A DNA stretch of 17,341 nt from JAHEIJ01 sp040235565 (lineage in GTDB: Bacteria > Pseudomonadota > Gammaproteobacteria > UBA6429 > Thiohalophilaceae), in contig JBECLA010000079.1 of NCBI GenBank assembly GCA_040235565.1, forward strand, positions 1-17,341, read 5' to 3'. The position numbers and the translations under genes are program-made. Below, piece after piece: positions 1-7,392 of the stretch. Every line of letters starts with the position of its first letter. The stretch's first letter is position 1. A model generated the notes under the pieces. That model was not told the DNA's origin. It worked only from the letters and a program-made list of their open reading frames with translations, and did not search any database.

Positions 1-128
1 TTAACGACAAAAGGGTGTCGTGGACATGTATGAGGTACAACAGTTATTGTCTAGCCAAATCTGAGAAACTCCTCACTTCGAGAGTAATGTCCACATAAGC
101 TATTGATCAACCAGAGGAATAAATAAGC

Positions 129-156
129 TTGCTTACTTATTATAACAAGTTATAAT
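129..156 (+). promoter_or_regulatory. Sigma70-like promoter with GntR-type operator in its spacer
   Basis: A -35 element TTGCTT (129-134) and a perfect -10 TATAAT (151-156) are separated by 16 bases. The spacer, 135-150, is ACTTATTATAACAAGT. This is a near-palindrome sharing the core TTATAACAAGT (140-150) with sites at 1928-1938 and 7399-7409. The same stretch also holds a perfect 11-bp inverted repeat with an AA centre (136-159). A protein bound here would cover the space between -35 and -10, so repression is the natural reading. The downstream gene starts at 197. Promoter and operator are both predicted by eye. Confidence 0.72.
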
Positions 157-196
157 AAGAATACTTTACAGTAATTCCCAAATAAAAAGCAGTGAA

Positions 197-925
197 GTGA
201 CCGAAGTAAATATCGATTTAATGTTCGCCATCATTGCCGTTATGTGTGCCGGCGTGTTGCGTGGATTTTCTGGTTTTGGAGTGGGAATGGTGCTTGTGCC
301 AGTCCTGAGTCTGATTTTTGATCCTGTTGTTGCGGTTTTAACAGTCGTGTTACTGGAATGTATCCCCAGTATTCAGTTATTACCTACTGCGGTTAAAATT
401 TGTGATTGGCGGACTGCTTTACCGATTTCGCTATTAGGGATGCTCACGGTCCCAATTGGCTCGTTATTGTTAATTCATGCTGATATTGAAATATTGCAGA
501 CATCTATTGCCATAATCGTGATCACTGGCGTATTGGTACTTGCTACGGGCTGGCGTTTTACAGGCAATCTGTCAGTCTACTCCTCGGTTTCGACAGGAGC
601 TTTAAGTGGCCTCATCAGTGGTGCCATTGGTCTGGGTGGTCTACCAGTTGTGTTGTATTTTTTATCGAGTAAGTTATCAGCCGAATCTGCTCGAGCAAGT
701 ATAGTTGTATTTCTAATGTTTACTATGATTGTCTCCTTGATTACGTACGGTGTTCATGGGTTGTTTACCACTAATATAGTTATCCGTACACTTTTATTTG
801 TGCCACCTTTTGTCATTTCCATTGCAATTGGCGGCTGGTTGTTTGAGCGTTTACCGGAAACTGTTTTTCGCCGTGTGGCGTTACTTGTGTTGGGATGTGT
901 TGGTGTGATAACGCTTATAAAATGA
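197..925 (+). CDS. TauE/SafE-family anion exporter
   Basis: A 242-residue polytopic membrane protein of the TauE/SafE (DUF81) family, whose members are proposed to export sulfite, sulfoacetate or other organosulfur anions across the inner membrane. What I see: an almost wholly hydrophobic chain with about seven to eight membrane segments, and the family's glycine-rich N-terminal motif RGFSGFG (about residues 22-28). A second glycine-rich half follows near residues 145-155. The length suits the family. The start used is GTG at 197; an in-frame ATG at 221 is possible, and neither has a strong ribosome site. The gene stands alone behind a promoter whose spacer carries the operator shared with the ABC importer and the GntR gene. 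This suggests it exports a product or excess of the same pathway. The substrate cannot be read from sequence, and sulfite is only a contextual guess. Confidence 0.85.
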   Translation: MTEVNIDLMFAIIAVMCAGVLRGFSGFGVGMVLVPVLSLIFDPVVAVLTVVLLECIPSIQLLPTAVKICDWRTALPISLLGMLTVPIGSLLLIHADIEILQTSIAIIVITGVLVLATGWRFTGNLSVYSSVSTGALSGLISGAIGLGGLPVVLYFLSSKLSAESARASIVVFLMFTMIVSLITYGVHGLFTTNIVIRTLLFVPPFVISIAIGGWLFERLPETVFRRVALLVLGCVGVITLIK

Positions 926-1167
926 AGAAATTAATCCTGATTTTCATTGTTGTTGCAGTTTCCGATTATGACCAGTCACTCCATTCAGAAAAACTACACT
1001 GGACAACACGGGCGGATGCACTGGTTACCGCATTACCTGCTATTGCAGAGACAGTCAGGATGACAGTTTTGATTCTATTGTCAGTTCGACACTTACGAAA
1101 TGCTTAACTCACCGAAAAATTTTGATTTTGACAACATTTAGATCGAACTACATCACAGGGTTCTATT

Positions 1168-1608
1168 ATGGTATTACGGGAATTAATCAGTCAGAGCCAT
1201 GACCTGCGTGAGCAGATCAAGCAACTCAATGCCCAGAAGTCGGGATTGGAAGATCAATTAAAAACCATTGAAGGTGAAATAAAACAAAAACTTGATGAAT
1301 CGGGCGAGGATTACGAAAGTCTGTCAGAAGAAGAATTCCAGTTATTAATGGAAAAACAAGGTGATCCGATGCAATTAACCGTTGAAATCGTCTTTGCATG
1401 TGATCAACAACAGATTATCAGAGAAATTCAGCTGCCACGTAATGCCACAATCGAAGACGGGATTATGCTTTCAGGAATTCTCGACAAGTATCCCGAGATC
1501 GACCTGGTTAAAAATAAAGTCGGAATCTTCGGCCAGATCAAGCCGGTTACTGAACGATTAAACGATGGAGACCGAATCGAAATCTATCGTCCAGTCATCG
1601 CAAAATAA
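1168..1608 (+). CDS. rnfH: RnfH-family protein with N-terminal coiled coil
   Basis: A 146-residue protein. Residues 69 to 146 match the RnfH/UPF0125 family, a ubiquitin-like beta-grasp domain: a VEIVFA strand near the start, NKVGIFG in the middle and DGDRIEIYRP at the end. Residues 1 to about 65 form an extra, charged, heptad-like helix (rich in E, K, Q and L) that typical RnfH proteins of about 90-100 residues lack. RnfH often accompanies rnf operons but has no settled biochemical role. Here it lies far upstream of rnfABCDGE (11540-16663) rather than at its end, as a single gene. A consensus -35 TTGACA lies at 1128-1133 without a convincing -10. The RnfH identity is firm; the coiled coil is judged from composition. 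Confidence 0.85.
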   Translation: MVLRELISQSHDLREQIKQLNAQKSGLEDQLKTIEGEIKQKLDESGEDYESLSEEEFQLLMEKQGDPMQLTVEIVFACDQQQIIREIQLPRNATIEDGIMLSGILDKYPEIDLVKNKVGIFGQIKPVTERLNDGDRIEIYRPVIAK

Positions 1609-1921
1609 CTGGTTTTATCCATATCACCCAATAATAAAGCTGGCATAAACAATATCCGGCATAAAAAAACACATACACATCGAAAATTTAGTACCTGTTC
1701 TACTTGTATTAGCTCCGGGTTTGCTGTCAACGAGTCAGCTAGAAATTGTGGTGCATAATATTTCAGCGCGCACCAAAATCAATCATTTTCGCTATTTTGC
1801 CTTAACCGCCTGTCAGCGGGTTAACCCGGAAATTATCTAATAAAAATAAACACATAGTAAGTCATACGATTTTTTTTCTCGCTCTGGCATAGCGAATGCA
1901 CAGTTATATACGTGTAAGCAT
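1609..1921. other. Intergenic region without a recognisable gene
   Basis: AT-rich non-coding stretch between rnfH and the importer's regulatory site. I see no convincing ORF. One imperfect palindrome, TTAACC...GGTTAA with GC-rich inner arms and a one-base bulge, spans 1802-1823 and is not followed by a T run, so I do not call it a terminator. An AT-rich -10-like box (TATATA, 1905-1910) sits just upstream of the operator, but no good -35 accompanies it. Confidence 0.5.
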
Positions 1922-1951
1922 GACAGGTTATAACAAGTTTAACGGGTCATG
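1919..1951 (+). promoter_or_regulatory. Putative GntR operator upstream of ABC importer
   Basis: Contains GTTATAACAAGT (1927-1938), identical over 12 bases to the operator at 7398-7409 and over 11 bases to the one at 140-150. It is framed by an outer inverted repeat CATGAC (1919-1924) / GTCATG (1946-1951). The promoter is less clear than at the other two sites. TTAACG (1939-1944) with TTAAAT (1962-1967), 17 bases apart, is one candidate. The TATATA at 1905-1910 is another, lacking a good -35. The importer gene starts at 1995 behind an AAGGAGAG ribosome site. Confidence 0.62.
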
Positions 1952-1994
1952 GGTAAAGTCTTTAAATATTCTTTAGCGTAAGGAGAGAAAAAAA

Positions 1995-3368
1995 ATGAAA
2001 GTGTTACACCAAGTAATTCTTACGGTGACGGCATGTATCGGGATGGTTTCCGTTGTGCAGGCCGAAACTATCCGTATTGCAGTGGGGCACCAGAGTAAAT
2101 GTACCGATACCTATTCAGCGGGCATTATTCTGAAAGAGCTCAACCTGATCCAGAAATATTTACCGAAAGACGGCAAGTATAAGGACGTCAAGTTTGAATT
2201 CGACTGGAAAGATTACTCATCCGGTTCGCCGATTACCAACCAGATGCTTGCCAACAAGCTGGACTTTGGTGTCATGGGTGATTACCCGCTCATCGTCAAC
2301 GGTGCCAAATTTCAGGCCACCAAGAGTCTTGAAACCTTGTACGTTGCTGGTACCGGCTATAACGAAAAGGGTTCCGGGAATGCCATTGTGGTACCGGTCA
2401 AGTCTGATGTACAAACTCTGGCTGATATGAAGGGCAAGTCTATTTCCGTACCAGTGGGTAGTGCGGCCTGGGGAATGACACTGAAAGCATTGCAGGACCT
2501 GGACATTAAAGACGTCACCATCAAGAACCAGAGCCCACCTGTAGGTGCAGCCAATATCGCGCAGGGTAAGATTGATGCGCATGGCGATTTTTGTCCCTGG
2601 TCTGAAATCATGGAATTTCGTGGTACCGGTCGCAAGATCTTTGATGGTAGTGAGGCCGGTGTCCCTTATCTGCACGGTGTCGTGGTACGTAAAGACTATG
2701 CAGAAAAATATCCGGAAGTTGTTGTGGCATTCATGAAGGCCGTGATTGCAGCAGGCGATTGGGTCAGGAAGGACCCCGTAATGGCGGCGACCAAGCTTGA
2801 GAAGTGGACCGGTGTAGAGCGTGAAGTTCAGTACCTCTACTTCAGTAAAGGCGGTGCCTTAACACTGGATCCGACGATCAAACAGGCCTGGGTCGATGCG
2901 CTGAAATTTGATCACACTGTACTGGTTAAAGAAAAGGCAATCCCACCGCTTGATTTCGATAAATGGATTGATGACAGCTACATTCGCAAGGCGTACAAGG
3001 AAATGGGTCTTGATTATGAAAAGGACCTGAAATACACCCACGTTGCAAAAGTAGAAAACATGAAACTGCCACCAGCTGAAATCTGGCACAAGAGCAAAGG
3101 TATAATCAGCTATAAAAGCGTGACTGCCATGCTGGACGATGCCAAGAAATTCAAGAAAGACGGCAGCTTGCGTTCTACCTACGTGTATGACGACACAACA
3201 GGTCTGAAGATTTTTGGCAAGGTCGCAACTTACGTTAAAAGCAATGACGGGAAGTTGATTACATTCATGCGTAAGGCGGATGCCGACAAGTATGTGGCAT
3301 CAAACGGCGGATCAATTGTAGTCGCCGAGGTGTTTGCCGAGAAGACTGAACTGGCATCAGCAAAATAG
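1995..3368 (+). CDS. NitT/TauT-type ABC substrate-binding protein with NosL-like C-terminal domain
   Basis: A 457-residue periplasmic binding protein. Residues 1-23 are a classical signal peptide ending VQA before ETIRIAVGH. About residues 24-345 have the TauA/SsuA/NMT1-like two-lobed fold: a GDYPL segment near 95, NIAQGKIDA near 187, and a helix-rich second lobe. Such proteins deliver small anions or amines (taurine, alkanesulfonates, nitrate, thiamine precursors) to an ABC permease. Two cysteines (C36, C200) lie in the mature part and could pair. Residues about 365-447 are not part of usual TauA. They resemble NosL, the copper chaperone of nitrous oxide reductase, in the pattern SVT, TYVYDD, ATYVKS, then F-x-x-KADADKY-x5-GG and a closing hydrophobic strand. 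The Cys expected at the start of that NosL segment is replaced (ISYKSVT). It is the first gene of the importer operon, behind a GntR-type operator, with a strong ribosome site and a 12-bp hairpin just after its stop. Binding specificity is unknown. Confidence 0.85.
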   Translation: MKVLHQVILTVTACIGMVSVVQAETIRIAVGHQSKCTDTYSAGIILKELNLIQKYLPKDGKYKDVKFEFDWKDYSSGSPITNQMLANKLDFGVMGDYPLIVNGAKFQATKSLETLYVAGTGYNEKGSGNAIVVPVKSDVQTLADMKGKSISVPVGSAAWGMTLKALQDLDIKDVTIKNQSPPVGAANIAQGKIDAHGDFCPWSEIMEFRGTGRKIFDGSEAGVPYLHGVVVRKDYAEKYPEVVVAFMKAVIAAGDWVRKDPVMAATKLEKWTGVEREVQYLYFSKGGALTLDPTIKQAWVDALKFDHTVLVKEKAIPPLDFDKWIDDSYIRKAYKEMGLDYEKDLKYTHVAKVENMKLPPAEIWHKSKGIISYKSVTAMLDDAKKFKKDGSLRSTYVYDDTTGLKIFGKVATYVKSNDGKLITFMRKADADKYVASNGGSIVVAEVFAEKTELASAK

Positions 3369-3415
3369 TAACCAATAGTACCTGGCTGGATCGCCAGCCA
3401 GGTACATCTGTTACT
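3367..3415 (+). repeat. Strong intercistronic hairpin after the binding-protein gene
   Basis: A perfect 12-bp stem, 3378-3389 pairing with 3394-3405, closes on the four-base loop ATCG. An outer arm AGTAAC (3367-3372) pairs with GTTACT (3410-3415). The structure overlaps the stop codon of the binding-protein gene and lies about 30 bases before the permease start. No T run follows, so it is more likely to protect the upstream message or partly attenuate than to terminate fully. This is a common way of making more binding protein than permease. Confidence 0.75.
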
Positions 3416-3446
3416 GATAGTAGTTTTATCTAACCAGGAGAACACG

Positions 3447-4382
3447 ATGGAACACGGGTTAGTCAGCAATCTATATGACGAAACTCATCCGCCCAAAAGC
3501 TTGCAGGATTCGGATCAAGACAACATGACCGAAAGCAAAGTTGCGATTGAATCAGAAACATCAAATGATAAAGAACTGAACCAGGTAAGTAAGATCGCAA
3601 AATATTTCAAGGGTCTGTCCTGGGACAAATTCATTATCGGTACGCTGGCCATCATCGGCGCACTATTAGTCTGGCAGACACTTTCATATTACCAGGTCAA
3701 ATTCATAGTCAGTTTTGAAAATATTCCGACACCCATCAAGGTGGGTGAGCAATTCATGACATTGATTGTGACAGCAGAATTTTATAAACATATCGGTGTT
3801 TCATTACAGCGAATTGGTATTGGCTTCAGCCTTGCGTCTTTTTTCGGCGTTCTGATTGGCATCCTGATGGGGCGTTCAAGAATTATCGCCGGCATCATGA
3901 TGCCTTATATCGAGATATTACGTCCGATTCCCGCAGTTGCCTGGATTCCATTGGCGATCCTGATTATGCCAACGGAAGAATCCAGCATCATCTATATCAC
4001 CTTTCTGGGCGCATTTTTCCCGATTGTGTTGAACACTGTACATGGTGTGGAACAGACGCCCGAATCCCTGGTGCGTGCCGCAGAATCACTGGGTGCAAAT
4101 AAGCGGGCCATATTGTGGCACGTGATTTTACCCGGTGCCTTGCCCAGCATCATGGCCGGTCTCGCCATTGGTATGGGAGTCGCCTGGTTTTCATTATTAG
4201 CGGGTGAAATCATCAGTGGCCAGTATGGTATCGGCTACTTCACCTGGAATTCATACTCCCTTGTTGAATATCCCAACATCATCATTGGTATGCTGGTGAT
4301 CGGTGGCTTGGGTACGTTATCAACCTGGCTGGTAAAAAAAGCGTCGGTACCGGCACTTCGTTGGCAGGAGCATAAGGACTAA
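3447..4382 (+). CDS. ABC transporter permease, TauC/SsuC type
   Basis: A 311-residue inner-membrane permease (BPD_transp_1 family). About 60 soluble, charged N-terminal residues precede the first membrane segment (about 63-80). Five further hydrophobic segments follow. The EAA loop that docks on the ATPase is seen at about residues 211-231 (AAESLGANKRAILWHVILPG), as in TauC, SsuC and NrtB. It should form the channel for the ligand of the upstream binding protein. The start has a good ribosome site (AGGAG). The stop overlaps the next ATG by one base (TAATG), so translation is probably coupled. The N-terminal extension is longer than in typical TauC (about 275 residues), and its role is unknown. 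Confidence 0.9.
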   Translation: MEHGLVSNLYDETHPPKSLQDSDQDNMTESKVAIESETSNDKELNQVSKIAKYFKGLSWDKFIIGTLAIIGALLVWQTLSYYQVKFIVSFENIPTPIKVGEQFMTLIVTAEFYKHIGVSLQRIGIGFSLASFFGVLIGILMGRSRIIAGIMMPYIEILRPIPAVAWIPLAILIMPTEESSIIYITFLGAFFPIVLNTVHGVEQTPESLVRAAESLGANKRAILWHVILPGALPSIMAGLAIGMGVAWFSLLAGEIISGQYGIGYFTWNSYSLVEYPNIIIGMLVIGGLGTLSTWLVKKASVPALRWQEHKD

Positions 4383-5047
4383 TGAAAGATTATCTGAAGC
4401 TGGCCTTTTACGTGAGTCGCCATCACTGGAAACTCGTTTTGTTGAGCAGTGTAGGGTTTATGGTGCTGTACTATACTGGTCTGTTGCTGCTCACCATGCT
4501 GCGCTTTAGTGAAATTCCGAACTATGTCGTATTCCATCCCGTGTTCGAAGTGTACGGCCTGATTCTCTCTGGAACTCCATCCCTCAGTGATGCCATTCCG
4601 ATCTTGATCGATGAACCCTGGTTCGAAACGGGCTATAAAAACCCTGCTTATTACGGAGTGGCCACCTGGAGCTTTATGCTGATACCACCCAAGATGTTAC
4701 TGGTATTTTTGATGGGACTTTTGCTCGGTGTTTTTACGGCAACCATCCAGTATGCAAAAAAACAAAGCTGTCAAATCAAGACCGACAAACGCCTGGTGGC
4801 TACAGCCGGTGTCAGTTCGACATTTATCAGCCTGACCAGCGCTACCCTAACCTGGGTCGTATGTTGTGCCACACCTTCCTGGTCTGTGGCATTGGCTATG
4901 CTGGGGATGAGCGCTTCAATAGCCCTCTGGCTGGAGCCGCTCGGTAATGTGTTAACGGTAACAGCATTGTTGCTGATGCTGATAGTTATTTATTTTCAAC
5001 TCAAGCATATCATGCAAAGTGACACAGTTAGTGCGGGTCACGCATAG
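4382..5047 (+). CDS. Unrecognised membrane protein with Cys-Cys motif, ABC operon member
   Basis: A 221-residue integral membrane protein of no family I can name. Hydrophobic stretches lie at about 17-40, 96-123, 140-160 and 164-206. A loop of about 55 residues after the first segment contains PNYVVFHPVF and a WFETGYKNPAYYG stretch and probably faces the periplasm. The striking feature is a vicinal cysteine pair, C161-C162, inside TWVVCCATPSWS at the edge of a membrane segment. This is reminiscent of the CC motifs in MerT-like metal transporters, though without real family similarity. C130 is the only other cysteine. It sits between the permease (one-base overlap) and the ATPase genes, so it probably belongs to the importer or handles a linked redox or metal step. 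Function not assigned. Confidence 0.75.
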   Translation: MKDYLKLAFYVSRHHWKLVLLSSVGFMVLYYTGLLLLTMLRFSEIPNYVVFHPVFEVYGLILSGTPSLSDAIPILIDEPWFETGYKNPAYYGVATWSFMLIPPKMLLVFLMGLLLGVFTATIQYAKKQSCQIKTDKRLVATAGVSSTFISLTSATLTWVVCCATPSWSVALAMLGMSASIALWLEPLGNVLTVTALLLMLIVIYFQLKHIMQSDTVSAGHA

Positions 5048-5074
5048 AAAAAAGACTATTTATATAAAAGGCAA

Positions 5075-5980
5075 ATGAAAATGGACGAGACCATCAATGT
5101 GGGTGTAGTGAATGAGGCGCCGCGGTCATTCAAGCAGGATATGCTGCCGCCCCTGAGCAAACCACATATTAATAAACATCCGACGACAAAAGGCCATGTG
5201 AAGATTGAAAACGTCGAGGTTGACTTTGGGCAAGGCGTGCTAGCGGTACAGGATGCGAACCTGGAAATCAAACCCGGTGAGTTTGTTTGCTTGCTTGGGC
5301 CTTCCGGTTGCGGCAAATCAACCCTGATGAATACCGTCGCCGGTTTTGTAAAACCCACTTCCGGCTCGGTAACGGTGGATGGCGAAAGGGTGAAAAAACC
5401 CGATCTCGATCGTGGCATGGTGTTTCAACAGCATTCTTTATTCCCCTGGAAGACCGTCTGTGAAAACGTGGCTTTTGGTCCATTGATGGCCAAGAAAGGC
5501 AAGGTTGAGGCGCAGAGCATTGCCAGGACATTTGTCGAAATGGTGGGTCTGTCGCAATATGAAAACAGTTTCCCAGGCATGTTGTCCGGCGGAATGAAAC
5601 AACGAGTTGGTATTGCCCGCGCGCTGGCAAACTATCCTAATGTACTTCTGATGGACGAACCTTTTGGTGCACTGGATGCCCAGACCCGCGCCATGATGCA
5701 GGAGAACCTGCTACAGATATGGGGCGAATTCGGCATTACTGTGATCTTTGTCACGCACGATATCGATGAGGCCGTATTCCTGGCTGATCGGGTCGTGGTG
5801 ATGAGCGCAAGTCCGGGTCGACTGATTGCCGACATCAAGGTTGACTTACCGCGTCCGCGTCATACCTCGATGGTGACCACAGAAACCTATATCGAGACCA
5901 AAAAGAAATGCATGGACCTGATCCGGGAAGAATCCATTCGAGCCTTCGAATTACAAAGCAGAAAAGCGCAGGCGGGTTAA
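5075..5980 (+). CDS. ABC transporter ATPase, TauB/SsuB/NrtD type
   Basis: A 301-residue cytoplasmic ATPase powering the importer. All nucleotide-binding motifs are intact: Walker A GPSGCGKST (75-83), Q-loop glutamine at 118/119, signature LSGGMKQR (170-177), Walker B LLMDEP (191-196), D-loop ALD (199-201) and the switch histidine H229 in VTHDIDEA. About 40 residues precede the conserved core, longer than in TauB (about 255 residues), with no recognisable motif. A C-terminal tail of about 50 residues follows, as is common in this family. The ribosome site is AAAAGG at 5066-5071; a second in-frame ATG two codons later is equally usable. It completes a full ABC system with the binding protein and permease upstream. 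Confidence 0.93.
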   Translation: MKMDETINVGVVNEAPRSFKQDMLPPLSKPHINKHPTTKGHVKIENVEVDFGQGVLAVQDANLEIKPGEFVCLLGPSGCGKSTLMNTVAGFVKPTSGSVTVDGERVKKPDLDRGMVFQQHSLFPWKTVCENVAFGPLMAKKGKVEAQSIARTFVEMVGLSQYENSFPGMLSGGMKQRVGIARALANYPNVLLMDEPFGALDAQTRAMMQENLLQIWGEFGITVIFVTHDIDEAVFLADRVVVMSASPGRLIADIKVDLPRPRHTSMVTTETYIETKKKCMDLIREESIRAFELQSRKAQAG

Positions 5981-5992
5981 AAAGCGATAATC

Positions 5993-6634
5993 ATGCAATC
6001 AAAACGATACAACAAGTACCTGGTTTCATCACTGATTCTGTTGATGGGCGCAATCCTGCTGGGGATGAGTCTGCATTATCTGTATGACAGCAATGATGTA
6101 TTACACCAGGCCAGGATGAATTATACACAAGAGATCAGGGTAGACGGGCTGATCGATCATAAAAATCAACCACTCACGCAAACAACCTTAACAAACCAGT
6201 GGTCGTTCGTGTTTTTTGGGTTTACTAATTGCCCCGATGTTTGTCCTGCTACGTTCTATCAATTGGTACAGGTTAGTCACTTGCTTAAAAAGCAAAAGCC
6301 GGCTGACAGTCCGGCGCGTTTCTATTTTGTGAGTGTCGATCCGGCACGGGATAAGGAAAAACTCGCTGACTATGTCAATTATTTTGATCCTGCCTTTGTA
6401 GGTGTCACCGGCAATGTTCAGAGTATCGAAAAATTTGAGAAGCAGTTCGGTGCTTTCCACCGTTACGACAAGAAGAACAGTTCAGGTTATTACACGGTAC
6501 AGCACAGCGCCGATGTCTTTTTAATCGCGCCTAACGGAAGGCTGACTACCAGGTTTACGCCGCCTCTGGATATTAACCTCCTGGTGGAACAGTTTTCTGA
6601 GCTGGTCAAACAATACAACAAGGTAACGGTCTAG
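5993..6634 (+). CDS. SCO1/SenC/PrrC-family thioredoxin-like protein
   Basis: A 213-residue protein anchored by one N-terminal membrane helix (about 9-30), with a periplasmic SCO-type thioredoxin fold. The copper or redox ligands of the family are present: CPDVCP with C80 and C84, and H171 in YTVQHSADVFLIAPNG. SCO proteins deliver copper to the CuA site of cytochrome oxidase or act as thiol-disulfide reductants. Here the gene follows the ABC ATPase by 12 bases and precedes a cytochrome c4, with no oxidase gene in the window. That suggests a role tied to the imported compound or to the periplasmic redox chain. The NosL-like domain on the binding protein makes copper the tempting theme. Ribosome site weak; start chosen as the first ATG. 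Confidence 0.9.
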   Translation: MQSKRYNKYLVSSLILLMGAILLGMSLHYLYDSNDVLHQARMNYTQEIRVDGLIDHKNQPLTQTTLTNQWSFVFFGFTNCPDVCPATFYQLVQVSHLLKKQKPADSPARFYFVSVDPARDKEKLADYVNYFDPAFVGVTGNVQSIEKFEKQFGAFHRYDKKNSSGYYTVQHSADVFLIAPNGRLTTRFTPPLDINLLVEQFSELVKQYNKVTV

Positions 6635-6639
6635 GTTGA

Positions 6640-7278
6640 GTGTTGAAACGAAACCAATACGCATCGATTTTTGTCCTGTTTTCGGGAGTGGCTATGCAGA
6701 CGCCTGCTGACACCATTGATACAACAGGACAGGAACCGTATGAGCAATGCGGCTACTGCCATGAATACGATGGAAATTCGAAAATGGCTATTTATCCGCG
6801 CCTGGCCGGACAAACCGCGCAGTACCTGCAAAAACAATTACGCGACTTTCGCAGCGGTAAACGCAAGGGCACCATGACCGCAACGGCTGAATTACTTTCT
6901 GATGAAGAGATACATATCGTTGCTGAGTATTTTTCCGGTCAGCCGGTTAACAACAACCAGGATGTCGCGCTCAAACCTGACCAGACAAAATCTGCGAAAC
7001 AGCTGGTGGAACAGGGCGATCCAAAACGCAATCTTCCTGCCTGTATCAGTTGTCATCAGCCATGGGCCATGGGCAAGGACATGATTCCAAGACTTGCTGG
7101 CCAGCATATCGACTATCTGTTGAACCAGTTAAAGAAGTTCAAGACCGGCCAGCGAACTAACGATGGAAGCGGGCAAATGCCTGCCATCAGTGAGCAACTG
7201 ACCGAGCTGGAAATGCAAATCCTTGCTCAATACCTGGCCAGCCTGACTCCATCCGATGCATCATCAAAATTAGATTAG
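6640..7278 (+). CDS. Diheme cytochrome c4-type protein
   Basis: A 212-residue periplasmic c-type cytochrome with two similar halves. The first heme site is CGYCH (C37, C40, H41) with M79 as the likely sixth ligand. The second is CISCH (C135, C138, H139) with M180. The arrangement heme, PRLAGQ, Met, spacer, repeated, is that of cytochrome c4, an electron carrier to terminal oxidases. The N-terminus (about residues 1-24) is a short signal peptide. The start is GTG at 6640, five bases after the SCO stop, so the two genes are probably cotranscribed. It is the last gene of the transport block. No terminator is seen before the GntR promoter at 7365, so some read-through into the next operon is possible. 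Confidence 0.9.
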   Translation: MLKRNQYASIFVLFSGVAMQTPADTIDTTGQEPYEQCGYCHEYDGNSKMAIYPRLAGQTAQYLQKQLRDFRSGKRKGTMTATAELLSDEEIHIVAEYFSGQPVNNNQDVALKPDQTKSAKQLVEQGDPKRNLPACISCHQPWAMGKDMIPRLAGQHIDYLLNQLKKFKTGQRTNDGSGQMPAISEQLTELEMQILAQYLASLTPSDASSKLD

Positions 7279-7364
7279 AGAGGCGGAAATGTTCAGGAAA
7301 AAACTATATGAAACAATAAGTAATAGTGATTTCCGTGCCTCATTTCAATCGGAACAGGCTGCTC

Positions 7365-7392
7365 TTGACTCCTGCAATCATAAACATATAAT
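7365..7392 (+). promoter_or_regulatory. Sigma70-like promoter of the GntR-AprA-like-Rnf operon
   Basis: TTGACT (7365-7370), 16 bases, then a perfect TATAAT (7387-7392). The expected start of transcription is near 7399, within the operator that follows. This places the regulator's true start downstream at 7427 and makes the long reading from 7289 unlikely. Confidence 0.75.

Noticed and set aside
20..94. Inverted repeat GTGGACAT (20-27) / ATGTCCAC (87-94) at the left edge.
   Set aside because: Eight-base arms 59 bases apart are not rare by chance, and no element or gene is associated within the visible sequence.
922..1107. Small ORF of 61 codons (MKKLILIFIVV...) overlapping the exporter stop by an ATGA, with a faint likeness to the start of acetylglutamate kinase (TTRADALVTALP).
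   Set aside because: The likeness covers fewer than 25 residues and the following glycine-rich motif is absent. There is no ribosome site of note and no family match. It could be a relic, but it is not supportable as a gene.
1802..1823. Imperfect palindrome TTAACC...GGTTAA considered as a terminator for rnfH.
   Set aside because: It has a bulge and no T run, and lies nearly 200 bases past the stop codon. It might be a protein site, but nothing supports that.
2217..2675. A 152-codon minus-strand ORF opposite the binding-protein gene.
   Set aside because: It is a shadow of a well-supported gene on the other strand, without a ribosome site or family resemblance. The same applies to other antisense ORFs over the rnf genes.
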